Shown here one piece after another: positions 35,608-45,669 of a DNA stretch of 64,000 nt. Numbering within the stretch: the stretch's first letter is position 1; each line of letters starts with the position of its first letter. The DNA comes from Lachnospiraceae bacterium. Lineage in GTDB: Bacteria; Bacillota; Clostridia; Lachnospirales; Lachnospiraceae. The translations under genes and the position numbers were made by a program. The notes beneath the pieces are model-generated. The model worked only from the letters and a program-made list of their open reading frames with translations. It was not told where the DNA came from and did no database searches. The DNA is taken from assembly GCA_017521605.1 (NCBI GenBank), contig JAFXCD010000004.1, positions 46,834 to 110,833 on the forward strand. The letters run 5' to 3'.

Positions 35608-37779
35608 TTATTCTTTCACAAATTCAATTCTTCTGGTGAAGGACTTATTTTCCTGAGTACCTGGTACTACAACTGTTTCACCGGTATTCGGATCTGTGCT
35701 TGTATGTCCGCCCACTGTTACCGTATAGTAAAATGTAATAGTTCCTCCTGAAGACGTAATTCCATAATGGTTGGTAGCCTGAGGGAAGGAACTGGTTGTT
35801 GTATCCAATAATATCTTTCCCGCATCTGTTACCAAAGTAATTCTAACCGGTGAACCGGCCACATAATCAGGTGCCTCTTCTGTTGTTGGGGCTTCAATAC
35901 CGGCATTACACTTATAGGTAGCACTTTCCGGTCCCTTACTTACTACTATTTCTACGCCTTCCCCTGCATTCAGATAAGTATCTTTGGAATAACTCTGATA
36001 GCAGACCAAGCCTTCCGCATACTCGTTATTTGCCATATAACTAACATTCTTAATATGCAATCCTGCTTCAATAACCTCTGCTGTAGCAGTCATTTCATCC
36101 AATCCAAGCAAATAAGGCATCTGGCATTGACCACCTTCCACACCTATACTAACCGTCACCTTTACTTCGCTTCCCTTAGGAATGGTTTCTCCAGCTGCCG
36201 GATTCTGTGTAATAATCTTTCCTTTAGCAATGGTATTATGATAAGCCTCTGCTCTGGTAATCTTGAAACCTGCATCTTTCAATTTGGTATATGCCTTTTC
36301 ATAAGTCAATTCATACACGCTCGGTACCAGAATACCTTCCATACCCGAACTGACCGTCAATACAACCTCTGTACCTTTCTCTACCTGCACTCCTTTTTCA
36401 ATACTGGCACTAATCACCACACCTTCCTCATAATTGGAAGATTCCACATACGTTTCCACCGGTTCCAAGCCAATTCTCCGTAATGCAGCCTTTGCATCTG
36501 CCAGTTTCCATCCACTGACATCAATCATCTCGTTCTTTTCCACATAAATATCATCGGACAGAAAAGGACTACTGCTTTCTGCTGTAGACTCTCCGGTACC
36601 AACAGAAGCATCCCCATCGCTATTCTTAAAAAATCCCATAATCTTTCCAACCAACACTAAAATAATCACACAGATGATAATTCCCGCACCTATAGCCAGT
36701 GCTGTTGTTATTCTCTCCAGCTTAGGATCTTCGTCCTCAAAATCATCATCAGGCTCTTCATACACCATATTTCCTGTATGATACATGCGTCCTGTATTCT
36801 GACGAACCGGATTTGCATTCAGACGCATCTGGTCTTCCTGATTTTCACGTGCAACTCTTACTCTTTTAATCTGTGCTACTTCTTCTTCAGAAACCTGCCG
36901 TGTTCCACCTTCCATATTGAGGTCTTCGTTTACTACAAAATCACCTTCCGGATTCATCAATGCTTTCTTTAAATCTGCAATCAAATCCGCCATACTCTGG
37001 TATCTTCTGTCAGGAGATTTCTGACAACATTTCAAAACAATACTTTCCACACTTGCCGGTACATCCGGTACAATCTCTCGTAACGGTATCATTTCTTCCT
37101 GTATATGCTTTATCGCAATGGCTACTGTTGTATCACCATTAAAAGGTACTCGTCCTGTCAGCATTTCAAACATAGTAATACCCAGAGAATAGATATCACT
37201 CTTGGCATCACTGTAACCACCTCGCGCCTGCTCCGGAGAAGTATAATGCACTGACCCCATTACATTGGAGGTAATGGTATTACTGGTAGCCGCTTTGGCA
37301 ATACCAAAATCTGTAACCTTCACCTTGCCGTCCTTGGAGATAATAATATTCTGCGGTTTTATATCTCTATGAATGATATGATTATTATGGGCTGCTTCTA
37401 TTCCCATACCTATCTGTATAGCAATACTTAAAGCCTCCCGATAAGATAAATACTGTTTCTTTTCAATATATTTCTTCAGAGTGATACCTTCTACCAGCTC
37501 CATAACAATATAATTGATACCATTTTCTTCTCCAACATCATACACATTTACTATGTTAGAATGCATCAGCCCTGCAGCCGCCTGTGCTTCTATCTGAAAT
37601 TTGGAAACAAAACCTTCGTTCTCGCCAAACTCCTGCTTCAAAACCTTGACAGCTACAAAACGATTCAATTTATGACATTTTGCTTTATAGACATCTGACA
37701 TACCACCGGTTCCGATTTTCTCTAAAATCTCATATCGGTCGCCTATCATCATTCCCAACTTAACCATACTGTTCTCCAT
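35608..37779 (-). CDS. prkC: PASTA-domain serine/threonine kinase
   Basis: Membrane Ser/Thr kinase of the PrkC/Stk1 type that senses muropeptides or lipid II and phosphorylates division and wall proteins. The kinase domain is at 1-270, with GTGGMSDVYKA, VAVKVLK, HRDIKPQN and DFGIAKA motifs. A juxtamembrane linker leads to a transmembrane segment (about 370-392). Outside are three PASTA repeats (about 425-630) and a further beta-rich C-terminal domain of about 90 residues after a threonine/glutamate linker. Length 723. It starts 6 bp after the phosphatase gene, the standard stp-prkC pairing. Confidence 0.96.
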   Translation of the reverse strand: MENSMVKLGMMIGDRYEILEKIGTGGMSDVYKAKCHKLNRFVAVKVLKQEFGENEGFVSKFQIEAQAAAGLMHSNIVNVYDVGEENGINYIVMELVEGITLKKYIEKKQYLSYREALSIAIQIGMGIEAAHNNHIIHRDIKPQNIIISKDGKVKVTDFGIAKAATSNTITSNVMGSVHYTSPEQARGGYSDAKSDIYSLGITMFEMLTGRVPFNGDTTVAIAIKHIQEEMIPLREIVPDVPASVESIVLKCCQKSPDRRYQSMADLIADLKKALMNPEGDFVVNEDLNMEGGTRQVSEEEVAQIKRVRVARENQEDQMRLNANPVRQNTGRMYHTGNMVYEEPDDDFEDEDPKLERITTALAIGAGIIICVIILVLVGKIMGFFKNSDGDASVGTGESTAESSSPFLSDDIYVEKNEMIDVSGWKLADAKAALRRIGLEPVETYVESSNYEEGVVISASIEKGVQVEKGTEVVLTVSSGMEGILVPSVYELTYEKAYTKLKDAGFKITRAEAYHNTIAKGKIITQNPAAGETIPKGSEVKVTVSIGVEGGQCQMPYLLGLDEMTATAEVIEAGLHIKNVSYMANNEYAEGLVCYQSYSKDTYLNAGEGVEIVVSKGPESATYKCNAGIEAPTTEEAPDYVAGSPVRITLVTDAGKILLDTTTSSFPQATNHYGITSSGGTITFYYTVTVGGHTSTDPNTGETVVVPGTQENKSFTRRIEFVKE

Positions 37780-37785
37780 CCCTTG

Positions 37786-38517
37786 CTACTGTGCTACCGG
37801 CTCAATCATCACAACCGAAATATTGTCTGTTCCGCCCCGGTTGTTTGCCTCTCTTACAAGCGCTTCCACTTTTTCTACAATATCCCTCTGACCTTTTACA
37901 ATCATACGAATCTCCTCATCTTCCAGCATATTGCTCAATCCGTCGGAGCACATTAAAATTATCTCTCCGGCTTCTACTTCTATTGTAAAAAAATCTATCT
38001 CGACACCGTTATTTGCACCAAGTGCTCTGGTTATAATATTCTTCTTTGCGTGGGTTCTTGCATCCTCCTTGTTCAAAGCCCCTACTCTTACCATCTCTTC
38101 AACCCAGGAATGATCCTGCGTAATCTGTCGAATACTTTCCCCTATTACATAGAGTCTGCTATCCCCTACGTTGGCAATCTGTACATAATGCCCCATGCAG
38201 GAAGCTGCCACAATAGTGGTTCCCATACCTTCCAGATCAGGATCCTCCAGAGACTTTTGATACACCATCTCGTTGGCAGCTTCTATAGACTTTTTTAATA
38301 TAGCCTGTGGTTCCTTTTCAAAAGCTCTTTCTGCCACATCGCATATGGTTTCAACTGCACATCGTGATGCATAGTCACCTGCCTTATGTCCGCCCATACC
38401 ATCTGCTACCAGAAAAAGGTTGGGCAAATTACCTATCGGCTTTTCCGAGGTAAATATATAATCCTGATTATTTTTTCTTTTCTTTCCTACATCTGTTATC
38501 GAAAACGTCTTAAGCAC
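37786..38517 (-). CDS. stp: PP2C-type serine/threonine phosphatase
   Basis: PP2C phosphatase (PrpC/Stp) that opposes PrkC. The metal-binding aspartates are visible in NNQDY, VADGMGGHKAG, SDGLSNML and GGTDNISVV, in the normal order. Length 243 is typical, with no membrane segment. It lies between rlmN (3 bp) and prkC (6 bp), and the spacing indicates co-translation. Kinase and phosphatase set the phosphorylation state of the same targets. Confidence 0.96.
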   Translation of the reverse strand: MLKTFSITDVGKKRKNNQDYIFTSEKPIGNLPNLFLVADGMGGHKAGDYASRCAVETICDVAERAFEKEPQAILKKSIEAANEMVYQKSLEDPDLEGMGTTIVAASCMGHYVQIANVGDSRLYVIGESIRQITQDHSWVEEMVRVGALNKEDARTHAKKNIITRALGANNGVEIDFFTIEVEAGEIILMCSDGLSNMLEDEEIRMIVKGQRDIVEKVEALVREANNRGGTDNISVVMIEPVAQ

Positions 38518-38520
38518 GTT

Positions 38521-39597
38521 TTAAACCTCCTGTTGCCTACTCTCCCCGGGTGTCATAAAGGAACGTCTGAGCTGACCACACGCACCATCAATATCTCTGC
38601 CCATTTCTCTTCTGATTGTAACGTTTATCTTTTCTTTTTCAAGTCTGTTCCTAAATCTTTGAATCTGTTTTTCTTCTGATTGTATAAAATCTCTTTCTTT
38701 AATAGGGTTTACTGGTATCAGATTAATATGACAATTTAAAGGTGCTGCCAGTGCAATCAATTCCTCTGCGTCCTCTTTCGTATCATTAACACCGCCTACT
38801 AAACTATATTCAAAGGTTATTCTTCTACCTGTCTGTTCAAAATAAAACCTGCAGGCCTCCATCAGCTCCGCTATAGTGTACTTATTGGCAATGGGCATTA
38901 GTTTCTTTCTCTTTTCATCTGTAGTAGCATGCAAGGATAATGCCAGTGTAATCTGTAAATGCTCTTTTGCCAACTTACGCATATTAGGTACTATTCCACA
39001 AGTAGATACTGTAACATTTCTGGCACTGATATGCAAGCCCGATTCATCGGTAAGAAGTCTCAAAAACTGCAATAAATTGTCATAATTATCCATTGGCTCA
39101 CCAGTTCCCATTACTACTACATTAGAAACCCGTTCTCCCGTATGAACACTTATGGCATATATCTGATCCAACATTTCGGAAGGAAGCAGATTCCTTGCCA
39201 ATCCATCCAATGTTGAAGCACAAAATTTACATCCCATACGACACCCTACCTGGGAAGAAATGCACACACTATTACCATGCTTGTATTTCATCCAGACACT
39301 CTCCACCAAATGTCCGTCTGCCAGACGAAACAAATACTTTCGTGTTCCATCCAGTTTCGATTCCTGTATTCTGACAGGCTCAAGCACCGTATATACATAA
39401 GTCTGCCTGCATTTTTCCCGAAGTTCTTTGGACAAATTGGTCATTTCCTCAAAACTTCTCACCAGCTTTTGATGCATCCACTGATACATCTGTCCGGCCC
39501 GAAAGGATTTCTCACCCATTTCTTCAAACTCTTGTTTTAGTTCTTCTAAGCTTAGGGACTTAATATCTATCTTCCCGTTTACTTTATATAAGTCCAT
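38521..39597 (-). CDS. rlmN: Dual-specificity rRNA/tRNA methyltransferase RlmN
   Basis: Radical-SAM enzyme methylating C2 of A2503 in 23S rRNA and A37 in some tRNAs. The cluster motif is GCRMGCKFCAST near residue 119, with the GTGEPMDNYDN stretch for SAM binding. The C-terminal catalytic cysteine is in DIDGACGQLRR. The N-terminal helical domain (DIKSLSLEELKQEFEEMGEKSFRAGQ-type, about 10-40) is present. Length 358 is normal. It follows rsmB after a 95-bp gap containing two palindromes. Confidence 0.97.
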   Translation of the reverse strand: MDLYKVNGKIDIKSLSLEELKQEFEEMGEKSFRAGQMYQWMHQKLVRSFEEMTNLSKELREKCRQTYVYTVLEPVRIQESKLDGTRKYLFRLADGHLVESVWMKYKHGNSVCISSQVGCRMGCKFCASTLDGLARNLLPSEMLDQIYAISVHTGERVSNVVVMGTGEPMDNYDNLLQFLRLLTDESGLHISARNVTVSTCGIVPNMRKLAKEHLQITLALSLHATTDEKRKKLMPIANKYTIAELMEACRFYFEQTGRRITFEYSLVGGVNDTKEDAEELIALAAPLNCHINLIPVNPIKERDFIQSEEKQIQRFRNRLEKEKINVTIRREMGRDIDGACGQLRRSFMTPGESRQQEV

Positions 39598-39622
39598 ACC
39601 TTTTCACTCTACACTCCATGCA

Positions 39623-39683
39623 TATTACAAGCCGAGCTTGTGATACTGCTCAAATTGAAAGTGAAAAATCTTTGATTTTTCAC
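39623..39683. repeat. Two palindromes in the rsmB-rlmN gap
   Basis: One is TATTACAAGC-CGA-GCTTGTGATA (39623-39645, one mismatch). The other is a perfect 10-bp stem GTGAAAAATC / GATTTTTCAC with a 3-nt loop (39661-39683), followed on the minus strand by TTTCAATTT. The second could weaken read-through into rlmN. The first shares its CAAGC/GCTTG core with the palindrome at 43301-43339. Confidence 0.55.
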
Positions 39684-39692
39684 ACGATTTCT

Positions 39693-40991
39693 CTACTCTG
39701 TAACTCTTCTTAATCTGGCAAAATAAAAGCCATCTGCTTCCATAAATCCAGGCAGAATCTGCTTCTCCTCTTCCAACACAAAGGGATAATTTTCACAAAT
39801 AAAACGGCTCATATCCTGATTCTCTCTTCTGTGTATGGTACAGGTGCTATACATAAGTACACCACCTTTTTTAACATATTGCCAGCTACTTGCTACAATC
39901 TGCTTCTGCAACTCCACCAGACTGCCCAACGTTTCCTCTGTTACATGATACTTTATATCACGTTTCTTACCCATAACACCAAGACCGGAACAAGGCACAT
40001 CCATAAACACCACATCAGCACCTTCCGTCTTAGTATCATCAGTAACTGTAGCATCCCAGATTTCCGTCTCCACTTTATGAGCCAGTCCCATTCTTTCTAC
40101 ATTCTCAATAATCAGATCTACTTTTCTTTTAGAAAGATCCCTGGCTAAAACCTTACTACACTTTTCTGATGCCAGCATGGTTTTACCACCGGGTGCTGCA
40201 CAAATGTCCATACAGATATCTGTCTCCCTTAAGCCGGCAGCCTCTACACACAACACAGAACTGATATCCTGTACTGTAAAGGCGCCTTCTAAAAAACCCT
40301 TCAGACTGTTAACGCCATCTACGGCTTCCAGCAAATATACATAAGGGACTATTTCCGACTGTTTGACTATAACTCCCTGTTCTTTCCATGCTGTAATATA
40401 TTCTTTTCTCTGCTCCTCAGATACCCTTGTGGCAAAACGAATACTAACAGGATGAATTTCTGCCAATGCGTTCAGCAGAATCTCCGTATCTTCTTTGCCA
40501 TACTCTTTAAGCCACATTTCTACAATCCACTCAGGCATAGAATACTTTACTGACAAATATTCCCGGGATTTATCTTCCTGCGGCAAAGGTAAATTCTCTT
40601 TATTTCCTGATATTTTTCGTAAAACACCGTTCACAAAGCCTTTCAAATTTACAAATTTTCGTTTATTAGCTAACTTAACAGCTTCGTTGCAGGCTGCTGC
40701 GTCAGGTATCTTATCCATATATACAATCTGATAAACACTCATACGCATCAGGCAACGGATAAGTGGTTTCATCTTATTAACCGGTATGGAAGAATACTGA
40801 TTCAAATAATAATCCAGTTCTATTCTTCGCTCTATACAGCCCTCTGTAAGTCTCTTGATAAATCGTTTGTCCTGTACATCCAAATAATCATATTTATCCA
40901 ATACTGACTTTAACAGTTGATTGGAAAACACCTTGTTTCTCTCTATCTCCAGCAGAGTATCCAGCACGATTTCTCTTGCGTTTTCAGCCAT
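39693..40991 (-). CDS. rsmB: 16S rRNA (cytosine967-C5)-methyltransferase
   Basis: SAM-dependent m5C methyltransferase (Sun/RsmB). An N-terminal NusB-like helical RNA-binding domain covers about 1-140, starting NAREIVLDTLLEIE. The methyltransferase domain shows DICAAPGGKT near 245, the catalytic-cysteine motif DVPCSGLGVMGKK near 312, and the second cysteine in STCTIHRREN. The ATG at 40991 has AAAGGG upstream; a TTG 13 codons earlier lies inside the preceding gene. It starts 16 bp after the zinc peptidase gene. Confidence 0.96.
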   Translation of the reverse strand: MAENAREIVLDTLLEIERNKVFSNQLLKSVLDKYDYLDVQDKRFIKRLTEGCIERRIELDYYLNQYSSIPVNKMKPLIRCLMRMSVYQIVYMDKIPDAAACNEAVKLANKRKFVNLKGFVNGVLRKISGNKENLPLPQEDKSREYLSVKYSMPEWIVEMWLKEYGKEDTEILLNALAEIHPVSIRFATRVSEEQRKEYITAWKEQGVIVKQSEIVPYVYLLEAVDGVNSLKGFLEGAFTVQDISSVLCVEAAGLRETDICMDICAAPGGKTMLASEKCSKVLARDLSKRKVDLIIENVERMGLAHKVETEIWDATVTDDTKTEGADVVFMDVPCSGLGVMGKKRDIKYHVTEETLGSLVELQKQIVASSWQYVKKGGVLMYSTCTIHRRENQDMSRFICENYPFVLEEEKQILPGFMEADGFYFARLRRVTE

Positions 40992-41007
40992 AGGTTTTAC
41001 CCTTTCT

Positions 41008-41724
41008 TTAATCTCTTCTTCTGCCACCAAACAACAATATCAGACGTAGTAACTGTAATATGGTAGAGGCAGCGGCTGCCACATAAGTAAATGCTGCTGC
41101 ACGCAGTACCTTTTTACTTCCCTTATTCTCCTCACTGGTTACTATTCCAAACTGTTCCAGTTTTGCAACTGCTCTACGAGAGGCATTGAACTCCACAGGA
41201 AGTGTCACCAACTGAAACAAAACAGCCAGTGCGAATGCCCAGATACCAATCTGTATCAGAGTCTGATTATAACTTAAAATAATGCCCAGAATAATAATGG
41301 GCCACGATAAACTGGTACCAATATTAACTACCGGAACCAAAGCAGACCGAATATTTAAGGGTGCATACTCCTGAGCATGTTGTATTGCATGACCACATTC
41401 ATGAGCCGCTACCGAAACTGCCGTAATGGATGAACCATGAAAATTCCCGGAAGACAAATACACTGTATTATCGGAAGGATTATAATGATCCCCCTTATCC
41501 GTAATACTTACCTGTACATAATATAAACCTTCATTGTCCAGAATTCTTCTTGCACAATCCACACCGGTAATACCGGACATAATACGTTCCTTGTGATACT
41601 TATTCATGGTACTCTTCACTCCGGCACTTGCCAGCAAACAAATCACTGCACCGATTATTACCAGAAGATATGTGAAATCAATATAGTAACCATAATATCC
41701 ATAACCCATCATAACAAAATCCAT
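41008..41724 (-). CDS. YugP-like membrane zinc metallopeptidase
   Basis: A 238-residue membrane protein of the YugP/DUF zinc-dependent protease type. The zinc motif HECGHAIQH lies near residue 107 between membrane segments at about 13-33 and 130-180. GRRRD ends the chain. The second helix (LPVEFNASRRAVAKL) carries the glutamate likely to act as third ligand. Homologues occur at this position, between fmt and rsmB, in several clostridia. The substrate is unknown. AGGAGG lies 7 nt before the ATG. Confidence 0.9.
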   Translation of the reverse strand: MDFVMMGYGYYGYYIDFTYLLVIIGAVICLLASAGVKSTMNKYHKERIMSGITGVDCARRILDNEGLYYVQVSITDKGDHYNPSDNTVYLSSGNFHGSSITAVSVAAHECGHAIQHAQEYAPLNIRSALVPVVNIGTSLSWPIIILGIILSYNQTLIQIGIWAFALAVLFQLVTLPVEFNASRRAVAKLEQFGIVTSEENKGSKKVLRAAAFTYVAAAASTILQLLRLILLFGGRRRD

Positions 41725-41750
41725 TCTTTTCCTCCTATTTCAAAACACTG

Positions 41751-42689
41751 TTACTTTTCTGAGGTAAACTGTTCTCCCGGTTGCACTTTTACACCTAATA
41801 AAAAGTCATGAGTACTCATTCTCTTCTTACCCTCCAGTTGCAGGCTCAAAATACTTAATACGCCTTCCTTACAAGCCACTTTAATGGCGTTTTTGGTCAC
41901 TTCCGTAATGGTACCGGGATTCTTATCTGACAACTCATTTTCCACCCGAGTCTCCCAGATTTTTAATTGTTTACCCTTATAAAAAGTATAAGCAGATGGC
42001 CAGGGATTTAATCCTCTTACCAATCGATTAATTACATTTGCAGACTTCCCAAAATCAATATTGCCCATTTCTTTGGTAATCAGCTTTGCATGACAACTAA
42101 GTGCATCATCCTGCTTCTTTGGTTCCAATGCACCGTTCTCCAACAATGAAAGTGCCTCAACAATCGCTTCACCCCCCAATACCATCAACTTATCATGTAA
42201 GCTTTCAAAAGTATCCGTATCTTCTATGGCAATCACCCTTTTATATAACATATCTCCGGTATCAATACCTGCATCCATCTGCATAATGGTTACACCGGTC
42301 TCTGCTTCACCATCTACAATCACCTGCTGAATAGGAGAAGCTCCTCGATACTTTGGCAACAAAGAGGCATGGATATTTAAAGAACCATACTTTGGCATAT
42401 CCAGAATCTCCTGGGATAAAATTTGCCCAAAAGCAGCAACCACAAATATATCCGCCTCATAAGAAGCCAACTGGGCAATTGCTTCCGGTGTTTTAATACG
42501 AACCGGCTGCATTACAGGAATATTGTGCTCCAATGCACATTCTTTTACCGGCGGATACTGTAACTGATTACTGCGTCCCTTAGCCTTGTCCGGCTGTGTC
42601 ACCACTGCTGTTATTTCATGTCCTGCCGCAATCAAGGCTTCTAACGCCCCTTTTGCGAAATCAGGTGTTCCCATAAATACAATCTTCAT
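41751..42689 (-). CDS. fmt: Methionyl-tRNA formyltransferase
   Basis: Formylates initiator Met-tRNA with 10-formyl-THF. The N-terminus MKIVFMGTPDFA, the catalytic block LNIHASLLPKYRGASPIQ (with Asn, His and the later Asp in TGVTIMQMDAGIDTGD) and the C-terminal OB-type tRNA-binding domain with GLNPWPSAYTF are all present. Length 312 is normal. It follows def by 26 bp, forming the usual def-fmt pair for N-terminal formylation and deformylation. Confidence 0.97.
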   Translation of the reverse strand: MKIVFMGTPDFAKGALEALIAAGHEITAVVTQPDKAKGRSNQLQYPPVKECALEHNIPVMQPVRIKTPEAIAQLASYEADIFVVAAFGQILSQEILDMPKYGSLNIHASLLPKYRGASPIQQVIVDGEAETGVTIMQMDAGIDTGDMLYKRVIAIEDTDTFESLHDKLMVLGGEAIVEALSLLENGALEPKKQDDALSCHAKLITKEMGNIDFGKSANVINRLVRGLNPWPSAYTFYKGKQLKIWETRVENELSDKNPGTITEVTKNAIKVACKEGVLSILSLQLEGKKRMSTHDFLLGVKVQPGEQFTSEK

Positions 42690-42715
42690 AGTCTCCTCCG
42701 TGGTTTTACTTCTAA

Positions 42716-43204
42716 TTAATCAAAATCTTCTTCCACATTATCATAAGTTACATTCATTAAATCACCTTCTACCTTTTCCACATAGAGGTGTCCGTCCAAA
42801 TGGTCTAATTCATGGCAAATTGCTCTTGCCAACAACTCTGTCCCCTCTAATACAAAAGGGTTCATATTAATATCCAAAGCCTCCGCTTTCACATAATTGG
42901 GTCTGGTAACCTGACCTGATTTACCCGGCACACTTAGGCACCCTTCCTGTCCCACCTGTTCTCCATCAGTTTCCACAATTCTGGGATTAATCAAAATATA
43001 GGGTTCATCACCAGTAACATCAATTACTACAATACGCTTCAAAATGCCTACCTGAGGTGCTGCCAGACCAACACCATTCGCTTCATACATGGTGTCCAAC
43101 ATGTCCTCTATCAGCATCCTGGTACGCGGTGTCATTTCCTTTACTTCTTTACACTGCTTGGTTAATACTTCATCACCTATTTCTCGAATATTACGAAGTG
43201 CCAT
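42716..43204 (-). CDS. def: Peptide deformylase
   Basis: Removes the N-formyl group from nascent proteins. The three motifs are intact: GVGLAAPQVG near residue 44, EGCLSVPG near 92 with the metal-binding cysteine, and HELDHLDG near 134 with both histidines and the catalytic glutamate. Length 162 is that of a type I-like short deformylase. It precedes fmt and is separated from priA by 170 bp containing a palindrome. Confidence 0.97.
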   Translation of the reverse strand: MALRNIREIGDEVLTKQCKEVKEMTPRTRMLIEDMLDTMYEANGVGLAAPQVGILKRIVVIDVTGDEPYILINPRIVETDGEQVGQEGCLSVPGKSGQVTRPNYVKAEALDINMNPFVLEGTELLARAICHELDHLDGHLYVEKVEGDLMNVTYDNVEEDFD

Positions 43205-43300
43205 TTTATCTTCTCCTTATAAACCTCACTTATTCGGGACAGCCTCCTGTATATCCTACGGATTTACAGGCTTTGTTACTTCGTACAATAGAAAAAATGC

Positions 43301-43339
43301 TAAGTAGTCCTTAGCAAGCGAGCTTGCACGGTCTACTTA
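43301..43339. repeat. Nested palindrome between priA and def
   Basis: An outer 7-bp arm TAAGTAG / CTACTTA encloses an inner perfect GCAAGC-GA-GCTTGC. It has no T-run, so a simple terminator is unlikely. The 170-bp priA-def gap otherwise shows no gene. The inner core resembles the palindrome at 39623-39645. Confidence 0.55.
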
Positions 43340-43374
43340 CCTACATTTCTGCTGTCTCGAATGATATCGTATCA

Positions 43375-45648
43375 TTATAACCCATTTACTGGGTTAAAGT
43401 CAAATTGGATATTCATGCCTCGGTGCTCCATTCCTTTGACCACCTCTTCCAAAAAGTCCTTTTGTTGTACTAAAACCTCTATATCTACATGCTTTATATA
43501 AAACACAAATCGGTATATATCCTTTATTTTTCCTATACCCGCAGGAGCCGGACCTATAATCTGCATCTGTTCTTTCAAGCTCCATCCCCGTTCTTCCCTT
43601 AACCGTTCAGCCAATCCCTTTGCCTGATCAGCTAATTTCTTTGCCACTCTTATTCCCTCCACTTCATTGGAGGCAAAAATTTGAACACCCAGCATATTTG
43701 CTACCGGTGGATATTGCATCAAATCCCGATATAAAATTTCCTCTTCATAGAATCCTTTATAGTCCTGGTTTGCTGCATGTATGATTGCATAATGCTCCGG
43801 TTGATAAGTCTGTATCACTACTTCTCCCAAAGTATCTCCACGTCCGGCTCTACCAGCCGCTTGCGTAAGTAATTGAAAAGTTCTTTCTGCTGCCCTGTAA
43901 TCACCTACAGATAATGACATATCCGCAGCTAATACACCTACCAGGGTTACATTAGGAAAATCATGACCTTTTACAATCATCTGGGTTCCTACCAGCACAT
44001 CAGCTTCCCCATTTCGAAAAGCCTCCAGAATTTCCTCATAGCTGTCCTTACTTTTAGTGGTATCCGCATCCATACGAAGAACACGGATTCCGGGATACAT
44101 TTCCCTTAATTTCTCTTCAATCTGCTGGGTTCCTGCACGGAAACCGGATATATATTTGGAGCCACATTCCGGGCAGGTATTCATTTTCTGTATTTCATAA
44201 CCACAATAATGACATACCATTCTGTCCCCTCGATGCTCTGACAATGACACATCACAATGCGGACATTTCACTACATGTCCACAAGATCTACAGGAAACAA
44301 ATCCGGCCAGTCCTCTCCTATTGATAAAGAACATGCTTTGTTGTCCTTTTTTCAATCTATCCAGCAATAATTCCTGTAACTTTCTACTAAAGATTGTACG
44401 ATTTCCTTGTTTTAGTTCTTCCCGTAAATCAGCTATATAGACTTTAGCAAGCGTCCCACCGGCAACTCTTTCTGTCAGAGAAAATAACTTATATTTTCCC
44501 TTTTCTACTCTATAATAGGCTTCCAGAGAAGGTGTAGCTGACCCTAACACCAAGCTTGCTCCCACTCTCTGTGCTAATTCCTCAGCGGTTTCTCTGGCAT
44601 GATATTTAGGGGTTCCTTCACTTTTATAGCTTCCCTCATGCTCCTCATCCATAACAATCAGTCCCAAATTAGGGAATGGTGTAAAAAGTGCAGAACGGGG
44701 ACCGATAATCACATCAATTTCTCCATGCTTTGCTCTTTCGCACTGATCATACTTTTCACCGTCAGACAATGTAGAATTTAATACACTGACACGTTCTCCG
44801 AAATGTTTATAAAAACGCATTAGTGTCTGGTAAGTCAGTGCAATTTCCGGTATGAGTACTATGGCCTGCTTTCCGCGACTTACCACCTCTTCAATCAAGC
44901 GAATATAGACTTCCGTCTTTCCGCTACCGGTTATTCCATGTAGCAGATAGGTTTGTGGCTTTTCGTCATCATAGTCCTTCAGTATTTCTTCAACAATCGT
45001 TTCCTGAGACCTCGTCAGCTTCTTCTTTTCATCTAAGTTTTTATACTTTTTTACAGGATTTCGATACACCTTGCTTTTCTCTACCCGTACAATTCCTGCT
45101 CGTGCCAGTCCCTGTATTACTGCACCGGATACCATCAGCTTATTTGTTAACAATTCGTAAGGCAGCTCCGGTTCCTTTAACAATTCTTCTAACAGCCGGA
45201 CTCTTGCTCCACGACCCTTCATACGCTTACTATCTCCCAACACAGCAATAGCTTCTTCTCTGTCACATGTAAGAAGCACCTTTTTATACTCTTTTGCTTT
45301 TACTGTTTTTTTCACCGGCAGAACTGTTCGTAATGCCTGAATCATGGTTCCACCATAGTATTTATGAATCCATGCCGCTATACCAATCTGCCGGTCTTCC
45401 ATACTCACGCCGTCTTCTACAATAGCGTATATTTCTTTTATTTTAGTAGTATCATAATTGCAAATATCACTCTTGTTTATTACATAACCTTTAAGCAATT
45501 TATTCCCTCTTCCAAAGGGTACCTGCACACAAGTGCCCACATGGATTACTTCCTTAAACTTTTCCGGTATCCTGTACTGAAAAGCTCTGTCCACGCTTTC
45601 ATGAGAAATATTCACAATAATATCTGCGTATTCTTCTTTCAAATGCAA
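43375..45648 (-). CDS. priA: Primosomal replication restart helicase PriA
   Basis: 3'-5' helicase that reloads the replisome at stalled forks. The DNA-binding N-terminal domain precedes a superfamily 2 helicase core with Walker A GITGSGKTE near residue 242 and DEEH near 336. A zinc-binding insert has eight cysteines (CRSC, CPHC, CHYC, CPEC, about residues 455-495). AAGRAGRGD-type motif VI is present. Length 757 is normal. The gene starts 21 bp after murE. Near its end a small AACCCA/TGGGTT hairpin overlaps the stop codon. Confidence 0.96.
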   Translation of the reverse strand: MHLKEEYADIIVNISHESVDRAFQYRIPEKFKEVIHVGTCVQVPFGRGNKLLKGYVINKSDICNYDTTKIKEIYAIVEDGVSMEDRQIGIAAWIHKYYGGTMIQALRTVLPVKKTVKAKEYKKVLLTCDREEAIAVLGDSKRMKGRGARVRLLEELLKEPELPYELLTNKLMVSGAVIQGLARAGIVRVEKSKVYRNPVKKYKNLDEKKKLTRSQETIVEEILKDYDDEKPQTYLLHGITGSGKTEVYIRLIEEVVSRGKQAIVLIPEIALTYQTLMRFYKHFGERVSVLNSTLSDGEKYDQCERAKHGEIDVIIGPRSALFTPFPNLGLIVMDEEHEGSYKSEGTPKYHARETAEELAQRVGASLVLGSATPSLEAYYRVEKGKYKLFSLTERVAGGTLAKVYIADLREELKQGNRTIFSRKLQELLLDRLKKGQQSMFFINRRGLAGFVSCRSCGHVVKCPHCDVSLSEHRGDRMVCHYCGYEIQKMNTCPECGSKYISGFRAGTQQIEEKLREMYPGIRVLRMDADTTKSKDSYEEILEAFRNGEADVLVGTQMIVKGHDFPNVTLVGVLAADMSLSVGDYRAAERTFQLLTQAAGRAGRGDTLGEVVIQTYQPEHYAIIHAANQDYKGFYEEEILYRDLMQYPPVANMLGVQIFASNEVEGIRVAKKLADQAKGLAERLREERGWSLKEQMQIIGPAPAGIGKIKDIYRFVFYIKHVDIEVLVQQKDFLEEVVKGMEHRGMNIQFDFNPVNGL

Positions 45649-45669
45649 TACTCCTGTACCTTCCCGCCA

